Shown here piece by piece: positions 8,675 to 16,434 of a stretch of 64,000 nucleotides of DNA; positions within the stretch are counted from its first letter, which is position 1; each line of letters begins with the position of its first letter. The DNA comes from an uncultured Collinsella sp. (GTDB taxonomy: Bacteria; Actinomycetota; Coriobacteriia; Coriobacteriales; Coriobacteriaceae). A program made the position numbers and the translations under genes. Below the pieces are notes generated by a model. It ran no database searches. It was not told the origin of the DNA and saw nothing but the letters and a program-made list of their open reading frames with translations. The stretch spans positions 1 through 64,000 of the forward strand of contig CALDWI010000017.1 in assembly GCA_937923795.1 (NCBI GenBank), read 5' to 3'.

Positions 8675-9247
8675 ATGTCTCAGAACACCACCGCCGCCCA
8701 GCCCCGCACCGTCCAGACCGCCGACCGCGGCAAACTCGACGTCCGCGCTCTCGTCCTGCTCGCCATCCTGCTCGCTGCAGGCTTCATCCTCAACTTCACC
8801 GTCGGCAAGGCCATCTCGGGCATCTCGGGCGGCATGATCAGCCCCGAGTTCATCATCTCGGCCTTCTGCCTCACCATCCTGGTCGTTCGCCCTAACATCG
8901 GCCAAGCGCTCGTCATCGGCCTCATCTCGGCTGCCGTGATCCAGATCACCACCACTTCGCCGTTCGTCGATTTTGCCGCCGAGGGCATCGCCGCCATGCT
9001 CATGGCCGGCATCGTCAACGCCGCCGGCAAGAACGGTCAGGTCAAGCCTGCCGTCGCCATTGTTGCAACCTTCCTGACCACCTTTGTCTCCGGCGTCATC
9101 TTCATGGTCATCAAGATGGCCATGCTCGGCGTGGTAGGCGAGCTCGCCGCCGCCATGTTGCCCGTCGTCGCCATGACCGCCGTCTTTAACGCCATTCTGG
9201 TCGGCGCCCTCTACCTGCCCATCCAGAAGGCCCTTAGGCTCAACTAA
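8675..9247 (+). CDS. trpP: Tryptophan-type ECF transporter substrate-binding (S) component, TrpP-like
   Basis: A 190-residue membrane protein with about five or six hydrophobic helices and the shape of small S components of energy-coupling-factor transporters. The segment PEFIISAFCLTILVV and the following ITTTSP loop resemble TrpP tryptophan transporters. Assignment of the ligand rests on that resemblance plus the Trp-codon attenuator directly upstream. AAAGGA lies 8 nt before the ATG at 8675; an upstream TTG is unlikely. The S component binds the substrate outside and needs an EcfA/EcfA'/EcfT module, which is encoded just downstream. Other S-component ligands cannot be fully excluded. Confidence 0.85.
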   Translation: MSQNTTAAQPRTVQTADRGKLDVRALVLLAILLAAGFILNFTVGKAISGISGGMISPEFIISAFCLTILVVRPNIGQALVIGLISAAVIQITTTSPFVDFAAEGIAAMLMAGIVNAAGKNGQVKPAVAIVATFLTTFVSGVIFMVIKMAMLGVVGELAAAMLPVVAMTAVFNAILVGALYLPIQKALRLN

Positions 9248-9253
9248 CCCGCT

Positions 9254-9354
9254 CGGCTTTACGAGCCACCCCATCTTGGCGTTCATTCGTCGCTCGCGTA
9301 CCCAAGTACGCTTCGCTCCTCTTTCGCGCCAACCTGGGCCCCCTCGTAAAGCCG
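9254..9354 (+). repeat. Intergenic stem-loop repeat, copy 1
   Basis: A perfect 12-bp inverted repeat (CGGCTTTACGAG at 9254-9265 and its complement at 9343-9354) encloses a 57-nt core at 9280-9336. The core holds a hairpin GCGTAC-CCAA-GTACGC. A second copy of the core, about 49 of 57 positions the same, is at 25461-25517 in the same orientation, also after the last gene of a plus-strand unit. It looks like a dispersed non-coding repeat family. Confidence 0.7.
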
Positions 9355-9373
9355 TCTCCGTGCTTCACCACCA

Positions 9374-9439
9374 AAGACCGTCCCAAACAACGAACTTTTT
9401 TGGGACGGTCTTAAACAACTGGTCATTTAAGACTGTCCC
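9374..9439 (+). other. Three-armed alternative hairpin ahead of ecfA
   Basis: Arm A (9374-9387, AAGACCGTCCCAAA) pairs perfectly over 14 bp with arm B (9399-9412). Arm B, extended to 9402-9415 (GGGACGGTCTTAAA), can instead pair over 14 bp with one G-T wobble to arm C (9426-9439, TTTAAGACTGTCCC). The two hairpins exclude each other and end about 20 nt before the ecfA start codon. They may act as a terminator and anti-terminator or simply be repeat debris. Confidence 0.55.
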
Positions 9440-9460
9440 CAATGACTATGAAAGGTATCC

Positions 9461-11212
9461 ATGGAAACGATCATCAACGTCGACGATGTCTCGTTCTCCT
9501 ATGGCACGCAGACCGAGCAGGCGCTCAGCCACATCTCGCTCAGCGTGAACAAGGGAGATTTCATCGGCATCATCGGGCCCTCGGGCGCCGGCAAGTCCAC
9601 GCTTGCCGCCTGCCTGTCGGGTGCCGTGCCCCACCACTACACCGGCACGTTCTTTGGGTCCGTCATGGTCGACGGCCACGACACCTGCGAAGTCTCGCTC
9701 ACCGACGTCTCGCAAATCGTCGGCAGTGTGCTGCAGGATATCGACACGCAGATGGTCGCTTCGGTCGTCGAGGACGAGATGCTCTTTGGCCTCGAGAACT
9801 TTGGCGTTCCCCACGACCAGATCGAGCAGCGCGTGAGCGAAACGCTCGAGACCGTCGGCATCAGCGACCTGCGCGACCGCGAGATCGCCACCCTCTCGGG
9901 CGGACAGAAGCAAAAAGTGGCCATCGCCGCCATCCTCGCCATGCGTCCGCGCGTCTTGGTTCTCGACGAGCCCACCGCGGCACTCGACCCCGCCAGCTCC
10001 ACGCTGGTTTTCGAGACCCTGCGTGAGGCCAACCGTGCACTCGGCATCACCATCGTCGTCGTTGAGCAAAAGGTCGCCCTGCTTTCGGAGTACTGCAACC
10101 GCGTGCTCGTGCTCAATCATGGCGAAATCGCGCTGCAGGGCGAGCCACACGAGGTCTTCGCGCATACCGACGAGCTCCGTGCCATCGGCGTCGACCGCCC
10201 TCGCGTCACGCGTATCTTCAATAGCCTCGAAACCGATGGCCTGGTAAGCGGCACCCCCTGCTTGGATGTCGATGAGGCCGAGCGCCTGATTTCGGGCATC
10301 GTCGACCCCGCACACGCGGCTATCGAAGCCCAGGCGCCCGCCGGTTCCCCGCATGCACCGTCGTTGCGTCCTCATGCCAAGGACGCCGAACCCGTACTCA
10401 CCTTCGACCATGTTGAGTTTGCCTATCCCAATGGCGGAGCCGCCGTACACGACCTTAGCCTGACGCTCTATCCTGGCGAGCTCGTGGGCATCGTCGGCCA
10501 AAACGGCGCCGGCAAGACCACGCTCACCAAACTGCTCACAGGCCTGCTTAAGCCCGCCTCGGGCAGCGTGCGCGTCACGGGACTGGATACCGCAGCCGTT
10601 CCCACGAGCCGCATCGCTCGCGAGGTCGCGACCCTCTTCCAAAACCCCGACCGCCAGATCTGCAAGGACACCGTGCTCGACGAGGTCGCCTTTGGCTTGG
10701 AGCTTGGCGGCATGGACCGTGCCGAGGCTCTGCGTCGTGCCCAACTCGTCATCGACCGCTTTGGCTTGCCGGCCGACGAGGCGCCCTTCTCGCTCTCGCG
10801 CGGTCAGCGACAAATGGTGGCGCTTGCCTCCGTCGTAGTGGTTGAGCCCAAGATCGTCGTGCTCGACGAGCCCACGAGCGGCCTTGATTACCGCGAGTGC
10901 ATGACCGTCATGGAAACGGTGCGCACCATGGCCGAGCGCGGTTGCGCCGTTATCATGGTTTGCCACGATATGGAAGTCGTCTCGGATTTTGCCGAGCGCA
11001 TTGTGGTAATGGCCGACGGTCGCATCCTCGACCGCGGCCGCACGCACGAGCTATTCTCGAACATCGATCTCATGCGGCGTGCCTACGTGGAGCCTCCCCA
11101 GGTTATTGAACTCTCGCGCCGTCTGGCATCTTCCGTCTCGCCCGCTTTTGCGCAGGTGAGCGAGGTCACCGATGTCGTTCGAATTACCAAGGAGATGGTC
11201 CACCGTGGTTAA
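9461..11212 (+). CDS. Fused double ATPase of an ECF transporter (EcfA-EcfA')
   Basis: A 583-residue protein with two ABC ATPase domains in tandem. Domain 1 has Walker A GPSGAGKST near residue 40, signature LSGGQKQK and Walker B VLVLDEPTAALD. Domain 2 starts near residue 310 and has GQNGAGKTT, the variant signature LSRGQRQM and VVLDEPTSGLD. Q-loop phenylalanine/glutamine motifs (LQDIDTQ, FQNPDRQ) are those of cobalt/ECF ATPases. It energises uptake of vitamins or tryptophan with EcfT and an S component. GAAAGG precedes the ATG by about 7 nt, and the 3' end overlaps ecfT by 8 nt. It may serve the TrpP-like subunit upstream and other S components elsewhere. Confidence 0.93.
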   Translation: METIINVDDVSFSYGTQTEQALSHISLSVNKGDFIGIIGPSGAGKSTLAACLSGAVPHHYTGTFFGSVMVDGHDTCEVSLTDVSQIVGSVLQDIDTQMVASVVEDEMLFGLENFGVPHDQIEQRVSETLETVGISDLRDREIATLSGGQKQKVAIAAILAMRPRVLVLDEPTAALDPASSTLVFETLREANRALGITIVVVEQKVALLSEYCNRVLVLNHGEIALQGEPHEVFAHTDELRAIGVDRPRVTRIFNSLETDGLVSGTPCLDVDEAERLISGIVDPAHAAIEAQAPAGSPHAPSLRPHAKDAEPVLTFDHVEFAYPNGGAAVHDLSLTLYPGELVGIVGQNGAGKTTLTKLLTGLLKPASGSVRVTGLDTAAVPTSRIAREVATLFQNPDRQICKDTVLDEVAFGLELGGMDRAEALRRAQLVIDRFGLPADEAPFSLSRGQRQMVALASVVVVEPKIVVLDEPTSGLDYRECMTVMETVRTMAERGCAVIMVCHDMEVVSDFAERIVVMADGRILDRGRTHELFSNIDLMRRAYVEPPQVIELSRRLASSVSPAFAQVSEVTDVVRITKEMVHRG

Positions 11213-11951
11213 CGTCATCGACTACATGCCGGGCGATACGCTACTGCATCGCCTGAACCCCGTCGTCAAACTGGGCCTCGCCGCCGCCATCATCGTCGGC
11301 ATCTTCTTGTCCGACACCTACGTGGCGCTGTTGGGCTTTTTGGCACTCACCCTTGCGCTGGGTGCCTATGCCGGTGTCATCGACCGTCTGCTCTCGCTGC
11401 TCAAGTTGCTGATTCCGCTCGCGCTTATCATGCTGGTGCTCCAGCTGGCCTTTATGCGCGATGGCAACGTGGTGTGGAACTTTATCACCGACACGGGTCT
11501 CATCACAGGATCGAAGGCCTGCCTGCGCCTGCTGGGCGTGGCGTTACCACTCATCCTCATGCTCATGGTGACCAAGCTCAACGACCTTGCCAACGCCTGC
11601 GTCGAGGTGCTGCACGTGCCGTATCGCTATGCCTTCACCTTTACCACGGCGCTGCGCTTTGTGCCGGTGTTTGGTCAGGAGATGAACGCCATCATGGAGG
11701 CGCAGACCGCACGCGGCGTCGAGTACGACACCAAGAACCCCATCAAGAAGCTTAAGCTCATGCTGCCACTGTGTGTGCCACTGCTCATCTCGAGCGTGGG
11801 CAAGACCGATGCCACAGCCTTGGCGGCAGAACAGCGCGGCTTCTATCTGCGTACGCGCGCCAGCTCGTACAAGCGCTACCCCATCAAGGGCCTGGACATC
11901 GCCGTACTCATCGTCAGCATCGCCCTCATCGCCATCGGCTTCCTGTTCTAG
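11205..11951 (+). CDS. ecfT: ECF transporter transmembrane coupling protein EcfT
   Basis: About 248 residues with four or five hydrophobic helices and the cytoplasmic coupling motifs of EcfT (ARGVEYDTKNPIKKL region, with the alanine-arginine-glycine coupling motif; a second such segment is degenerate near AEQRGF). It couples ATP hydrolysis by the fused EcfA to the S component. The GTG at 11205 is preferred: it follows AAGGAG by 10 nt and overlaps the ecfA stop TAA, a typical coupled start. An ATG at 11172 would add 11 residues inside ecfA. A strong terminator follows. Confidence 0.92.
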   Translation: MVNVIDYMPGDTLLHRLNPVVKLGLAAAIIVGIFLSDTYVALLGFLALTLALGAYAGVIDRLLSLLKLLIPLALIMLVLQLAFMRDGNVVWNFITDTGLITGSKACLRLLGVALPLILMLMVTKLNDLANACVEVLHVPYRYAFTFTTALRFVPVFGQEMNAIMEAQTARGVEYDTKNPIKKLKLMLPLCVPLLISSVGKTDATALAAEQRGFYLRTRASSYKRYPIKGLDIAVLIVSIALIAIGFLF

Positions 11952-11980
11952 TTCACCACCGACAGCAACCGCCCAACGCA

Positions 11981-12017
11981 AAAGGCCTCGGCTCGCACCA
12001 AACGAGCCGAGGCCTTT
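11981..12017. terminator. Terminator after ecfT
   Basis: A perfect 15-bp stem (AAAGGCCTCGGCTCG and complement) with a 7-nt loop and terminal TTT. It closes the tryptophan/ECF transcription unit. Confidence 0.88.
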
Positions 12018-12045
12018 ACTGTTTCACCAGATAAAACCTACCAAA

Positions 12046-12070
12046 ATTAACCTGTCCCTTTTTGACAGGT
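12046..12070 (-). terminator. Terminator after the racemase gene
   Basis: Read on the minus strand, ACCTGTC pairs with GACAGGT around a 7-nt loop, followed by TAATTTT. It lies just past the racemase stop at 12077. Confidence 0.65.
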
Positions 12071-12076
12071 CGGAAG

Positions 12077-12823
12077 CTAGAGGCGGTAGGGAGCGCCGCT
12101 GCGGATGATGGATTCGCGCACCAGGACATCCATGGCGTCGAGGGTGATCTCGGGCATCTCTCGGTACTTTTGCAGCACCGAAAGCTCGGTGCAGGCCAGA
12201 ATGACGCGGTCGCAGCCGCTACGGGCAAACTCCCACATCACACGGTCGAACTTATCCATATCGGGCTCACGCCCGGCCTTCACATCATCGTAGATAAGCG
12301 ACATCACATCGTTCTGACGTTTCTCACTGGGATAGACAACCTCAACACCCGCAGCCTTACATTCGCGGCCGTAGACGCCCGCGCCCACGGTGCCATCGGT
12401 TCCCATAATGCCAATCTTGTGCACCGGCTCGGCCGGCATACTCAGGTTGGGATCGAACTCGCACTCCCCCATCACCGCACCGGCCAGAGCATAGCGCACC
12501 GACTCACGCGGCATGTGGATAATCGGCACCTTCGTAAACGACTGGATCTGGTCGTAGAAGTAGTGCGACGTGTTGCAGGGAATGGCAATGTGCGCACAGC
12601 CCAGCGACTCGAGTGCCTGGGCGCACTCTTTCATGGTCGCCAGCAGCTTGGCATGCTCGCCGGTCTTAATGGCCAACGTGCGGTCGGGCATGGTCGACTT
12701 GGAGAGCACCACCATGTCGATATGTTCCTGATCGCAGGCAGCAGCCGTATGACGCACCACCTGGTCGTAGTAATACGACGTGGCCTCGGCGCCCATACCG
12801 CCGATAACTCCCAGCTTTTCCAT
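12077..12823 (-). CDS. Aspartate/glutamate racemase family protein
   Basis: A 248-residue cofactor-independent racemase. The fold starts MEKLGVIGGMG, and the two catalytic cysteines are Cys83 in PCNTSH and Cys211 in ACTELS. Length fits aspartate racemases. AAGGAGG lies 6 nt before the ATG at 12823. It follows the ATP-grasp gene by 84 nt on the same strand. In Enterococcus faecium a racemase stands next to the D-aspartate ligase that adds D-Asp to the peptidoglycan stem, so the likely job here is supply of D-aspartate for wall cross-bridges. That link is an inference from context. Confidence 0.9.
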   Translation of the reverse strand: MEKLGVIGGMGAEATSYYYDQVVRHTAAACDQEHIDMVVLSKSTMPDRTLAIKTGEHAKLLATMKECAQALESLGCAHIAIPCNTSHYFYDQIQSFTKVPIIHMPRESVRYALAGAVMGECEFDPNLSMPAEPVHKIGIMGTDGTVGAGVYGRECKAAGVEVVYPSEKRQNDVMSLIYDDVKAGREPDMDKFDRVMWEFARSGCDRVILACTELSVLQKYREMPEITLDAMDVLVRESIIRSGAPYRL

Positions 12824-12907
12824 CGCCGCCTCCTTGGTGACGCTTGCGCAATTGCGCGTATCATACCCGCGCCCGCCCGAAGCAAACCGGACGGGCGCCG
12901 CGCTCAT

Positions 12908-14164
12908 CTACTTGTAATACGTCTTGAACAGCTTAAAGTGGCGCAGCTTGGTGTGCCACATGCGCAGCCAGCGATTAAAGACAAAGTCGCCCTTCATAAA
13001 CGAAGGGTCGGCGCCCTTGCCTTCCTTGTCCAGGCGATGCACCTTAGCGCGCAGCTCGGGATCCTTGACGTACTTGTCGACGACGCCCATGGGAACGACC
13101 ATCCACAGCGCCTCGTCCTGTGCCGTCACAAACTCCGGCTCAAACGGGCGGTCGAACACATACTCGTCCACCACATACTTGGCAACGTTAAAGCCGCTGT
13201 TGGTAACGTAGTAGTTGCTGCGGCCCTGGCGCGTGTTGAAATCGAAGAACTTAAACGAGCCGTCGCGCTCGTCGTACTTAACGTCAAAGTTGGAATAACC
13301 TACAAAGTTCAGGTCCTCGAGCAGCTTGCGCACGCCGCCCATGAGCTCGTCATTGGGCTCGGTAATGATGCAGGCATGGTTGCCGACACCGTGAGGCTGA
13401 TGCTCCTCGAGCAGCACGTGACCCAGGCACATCATGCGGACCTTGCCGTTGCGGTCGGAATAGCTGGTGAGCACGCGCATGTACTCGTCGTTGCCGGGCA
13501 CGCGATCCTGCAAGATCAGGTCGTCGGTGTAGCCGCTGGCATACGAATCGCGAATGACCTGTTCCAGCTCGGCGCGGTCGGCAATCTCATAGGCCTTCTT
13601 CTGGCCCTCGAACTCATGCTGCCACCACATGATGCCGTCAGAAGGCTTCAGAATCATCGGGTAAGGAAAATCGATCTGGTCGAGCACTTCGGCAGGCGCC
13701 TCACCCTGGGCGTTCAGCATCGCCATGGTGAAGGTAAAGGTGTGCGGATAGGGGACGCCATGCTTCTCGCACAGCTCGTAGAAGATCTCCTTCTTCTGGC
13801 ACTGCTCAAGCATGCTATAGGGAGCGTAAGGCGCGACGATGTTATCCGCCAACTCATGGGCATCCTTGGCTTGAGCCACGAGAGCGACATAGTTGTCACC
13901 ACAGCCCACAAGGACAATCGTCTTATCGGCATGCGCTTGGGCAATGCCGTTGACGGTTTTGAGCATCACGGGCATGGTATCGATATCCACGTTGGGCGTG
14001 TAGTCGATAATCTGGCTGCGGTACGCGGGACCCGTCTGATACTTGCCAAAGACCAGACTCTTGACCTGGTACTCCTCGTAGAAGGCACGCGCCACCGAAT
14101 AGGCGTTGATGTCGCCACCAAGCAGCACGGGAATGAACTCGCGCTCTGTAAATTGCAATGCCAT
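12908..14164 (-). CDS. ATP-grasp carboxylate-amine ligase, possible D-aspartate ligase
   Basis: A 418-residue ATP-grasp enzyme. It has an N-terminal Rossmann-like part (VLLGGDINAYSVARAF), the ATP-grasp region from about residue 130 (PYPMILKPSDG, ILQDRVPGNDEYMRV) and the metal-binding end (FKFFDFNTRQGRSNYY). Such enzymes join a carboxylate to an amine through an acyl phosphate. With an aspartate racemase next door, the best guess is a ligase that attaches D-Asp to the diamino acid of the peptidoglycan stem. An amino-acid ligase of other specificity cannot be excluded. AGGAAG precedes the ATG. The two genes form a minus-strand unit with the racemase downstream. Confidence 0.85.
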   Translation of the reverse strand: MALQFTEREFIPVLLGGDINAYSVARAFYEEYQVKSLVFGKYQTGPAYRSQIIDYTPNVDIDTMPVMLKTVNGIAQAHADKTIVLVGCGDNYVALVAQAKDAHELADNIVAPYAPYSMLEQCQKKEIFYELCEKHGVPYPHTFTFTMAMLNAQGEAPAEVLDQIDFPYPMILKPSDGIMWWQHEFEGQKKAYEIADRAELEQVIRDSYASGYTDDLILQDRVPGNDEYMRVLTSYSDRNGKVRMMCLGHVLLEEHQPHGVGNHACIITEPNDELMGGVRKLLEDLNFVGYSNFDVKYDERDGSFKFFDFNTRQGRSNYYVTNSGFNVAKYVVDEYVFDRPFEPEFVTAQDEALWMVVPMGVVDKYVKDPELRAKVHRLDKEGKGADPSFMKGDFVFNRWLRMWHTKLRHFKLFKTYYK

Positions 14165-14396
14165 GGAAACTTCCTATCATGAACTGCCCACACAACGGGC
14201 GGTCTTTGCGCAACTGATTTATTCTAGCGTGCCAAGCCGCCGGCGCCCAAAGCTCCACCGTATCTATGGCAATCAACGTAATTGTCCAGCACGAAGGCCA
14301 GCACGAAGACGGCGCTCACCGTTGTATGACAATGGGCAATGAACCTACCATTGTTGTAGGATTCAACATGTTGCCCGCCCCGTCGAAAGGTGCACC

Positions 14397-15029
14397 GTGC
14401 CCCAGGTTCATCCGATCAACAACCCCATCATTGACGCCGCCAAGCGCGAACTTGCGGATCGTGCCCAGACGGCAGTTCCCCTACGCACCGCAAACGATGC
14501 TTACAACGGGCCTGCCCGTATCGTCTCAATCAACACGTCGGAGCACAAAGGCACTCGCAAGTCGCCCGTCGCCGATGGACGCGACACCGTCATCGAGCAA
14601 TTTGGCCTCGCTACCGATGCGCACGCCGGACATTGGCACCGCCAGGTCTCTTTTTTAGCCGCGGAGTCCATCCAGACGGCGCAGGCACGCGGGCTCGACG
14701 TACACGAGGGTGACTTTGGAGAGAACTTCACCACGCAAGGCATCAATCTACTCTCGCTCCCCCTGGGAACGCAGCTCAAGATTGGCAACGATGTCCTGGT
14801 CGAAATCAGTCAGATCGGTAAGGTCTGCCACACCCGTTGCGCCATCTACTATCTCGCCGGCGACTGTATCTTTCCCCACGAGGGCATTTTTGGCGTGGTC
14901 CTAAAGGGCGGAGAGGTCCATACCGGCGACGATATCCAGGTAGTCAAACTCGGCGACGGCTCCTGTTCGTTCACCCCCGCCGAGGCCCTCGAGGAGATTG
15001 AGCAGGCTCACCAGAAGGGCACGCTGTAG
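14397..15029 (+). CDS. MOSC domain-containing protein
   Basis: A 210-residue protein whose middle and C-terminal parts form a MOSC (molybdenum cofactor sulfurase C-terminal) domain: conserved GDFGENFTTQGI, LGTQLKIGNDV, then the cysteine region KVCHTRCAIYYLAGDCIF. MOSC proteins bind molybdenum or tungsten cofactor or move sulfur. This single-domain form is often linked to pterin cofactor synthesis, but no mo- genes are visible here. The start is GTG, with GAAAGG about 9 nt upstream. It is divergent from the ATP-grasp gene across about 230 bp in which I see only short palindromes. Confidence 0.88.
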   Translation: MPQVHPINNPIIDAAKRELADRAQTAVPLRTANDAYNGPARIVSINTSEHKGTRKSPVADGRDTVIEQFGLATDAHAGHWHRQVSFLAAESIQTAQARGLDVHEGDFGENFTTQGINLLSLPLGTQLKIGNDVLVEISQIGKVCHTRCAIYYLAGDCIFPHEGIFGVVLKGGEVHTGDDIQVVKLGDGSCSFTPAEALEEIEQAHQKGTL

Positions 15030-15097
15030 TTATAAAACCCCACGTTGAGATGGCTTTTACAGCCCAAAACTCCTCTCAAACAGGGCTCTGTAACGTT

Positions 15098-15206
15098 AAA
15101 GTTGAACTCTATGGTTTCTCAACAATTCATCATAACTGCAGGTCAAAGCCAAAGCCTCAAGTTCAACTTGACCCTTTGGGACCTTTAAGGTTCAAGTTGA
15201 GGTCGA
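15098..15206 (+). repeat. Repeated palindromic motif upstream of the secreted coiled-coil gene
   Basis: TCAAGTTCAACTTGA at 15157-15171 is a perfect palindrome around a central C. Related half-sites occur at 15098-15107 (AAAGTTGAAC) and 15190-15202 (GGTTCAAGTTGAG). The 234-bp gap otherwise shows no gene. The motif may be an operator array or a folded leader for the gene at 15264. Confidence 0.4.
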
Positions 15207-15263
15207 AAGCAGTAGTAGAATACCGTTCGAACCATAACCTACGATTGATTGCAGAGGGACTGG

Positions 15264-16397
15264 ATGCAGCATTCGAATCATCGCACCGCAGCGCTCATTG
15301 CGTCGAAGCCGGCTCGTATCATCACGAGCGCCGCGCTCGCCGTTGCGCTGACGGCCACGCCGATGCTCTCCCCCGTTGCGGCGTATGCCGCCTCGCAGGC
15401 AACGCAGGACCAGCTTTCCGCAGCCCAGCAGAAGATCGAAGCCGCCACGAGCGCCTACAACGACGCCCGCACCAAACTCGATGACCTGCAAAAGCAGATT
15501 GACTCCAATGAGGCAAGCATCGAGGAAATCGAGGCCAAGCTTCCCGAGCAGCAGGCCAAGGCAAGCTCCGCCATGCGCGATCTGTACAAGTATCAGAAGG
15601 GCACCAATCCCATCGTGAGCTTCCTGGTCAACGCACAGAGCCTGGGTGAGTTCATCACGACCTGCAAATACACCAACCAGATCACGAGCTCGAGCGTCGA
15701 CGAGATCGAACAGCTCAATAACATGCAAACCGAACTCGAGCAGAACAAGGCTGAGCTCCAGCAGGCCAAGTCTCAGCTTGAGGCAGAGCAGAAAAACGCC
15801 GAGGATGCGCTGGCGCAGGCCCAGCAGCTCCGCAGCGAGGCACAGGCAAAAGCCGAGCAGGAAAATGCCGCCGAGCTTGCCAAGCTTGAGGCCGATAAGG
15901 CCGCTGCCGCCGAGAAGCTCTCGGGCGAGGGCGTAAGCGGCAGCAATTCCAGCAGCCAGGCCACCAACACCAACACCACCATCGACACCACGGTGAACAA
16001 CGCCAATACCGGTAGCTCCGATTACGATTCGTTCATTAATGAGTGGACGAGCCGCATCGACAATTATCTCGCCGGCTCCCCCATGGCAGGCCAGGGCTAT
16101 AACTTTGCCGTCGCCGCTTGGAATACCGGTGTCGACCCCCGTTGGTCCCCCGCCATCGCCTGCATCGAGAGCACCAAGGGCGCTTATTGCGCCAATTCTT
16201 ACAACGCCTGGGGCTGGAGTGCCCGTGGCGGCGGTTGGCGCAGCTTTGGCAGCTGGAGCGAGGGCATCTCCGCTCACGTTGCCTATCTGGGCGCCAACTA
16301 CGGCTCCACCCTTACCCCGGCAGCAGCCAAAAAGTACTGCCCGCCCACGTGGCAGGACTGGTACAACAAAGTCGCCGCTCAGATGAACCGCATCTAA
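15264..16397 (+). CDS. Secreted coiled-coil protein with C-terminal lysozyme-like domain
   Basis: About 377 residues. Residues 1-40 are a signal peptide ending AAYA. Residues 45-215 are a heptad-rich coiled coil very high in Ala, Glu, Gln and Lys, like the N-terminal parts of CwlO/PcsB-type wall proteins. A Ser/Thr/Asn linker follows. The last 120 residues (VDPRWSPAIACIESTKG, then NAWGWSARGGGWRSFGSW) resemble glucosaminidase or transglycosylase-type folds with a possible catalytic Glu in ACIEST. It probably acts in cell-wall turnover. The ATG at 15264 follows GAGGGAC; an upstream TTG is less likely. A terminator shared with the convergent kinase gene follows. Confidence 0.82.
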   Translation: MQHSNHRTAALIASKPARIITSAALAVALTATPMLSPVAAYAASQATQDQLSAAQQKIEAATSAYNDARTKLDDLQKQIDSNEASIEEIEAKLPEQQAKASSAMRDLYKYQKGTNPIVSFLVNAQSLGEFITTCKYTNQITSSSVDEIEQLNNMQTELEQNKAELQQAKSQLEAEQKNAEDALAQAQQLRSEAQAKAEQENAAELAKLEADKAAAAEKLSGEGVSGSNSSSQATNTNTTIDTTVNNANTGSSDYDSFINEWTSRIDNYLAGSPMAGQGYNFAVAAWNTGVDPRWSPAIACIESTKGAYCANSYNAWGWSARGGGWRSFGSWSEGISAHVAYLGANYGSTLTPAAAKKYCPPTWQDWYNKVAAQMNRI

Positions 16398-16407
16398 GTG
16401 CAACTGC

Positions 16408-16434
16408 AAAGGGCCCCAATGGGGCCCTTTTCTT
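16408..16434. terminator. Bidirectional terminator between convergent genes
   Basis: AAAGGGCCCC, AAT loop, GGGGCCCTTTTCTTTT. The stem is a perfect 10 bp. It ends the coiled-coil gene on the plus strand and abuts the stop of the minus-strand kinase gene at 16435. Confidence 0.85.

Noticed and set aside
9446..11047. Open frame of over 500 codons on the minus strand
   Set aside because: Shadow of the fused EcfA gene; no motifs, no ribosome site and His/Gly/Asp-rich composition typical of antisense reading.
12062..14182. Open frame of over 700 codons on the plus strand
   Set aside because: It lies exactly opposite the racemase and ATP-grasp genes, which have clear motifs and ribosome sites. Long antisense frames are common in high-GC DNA.
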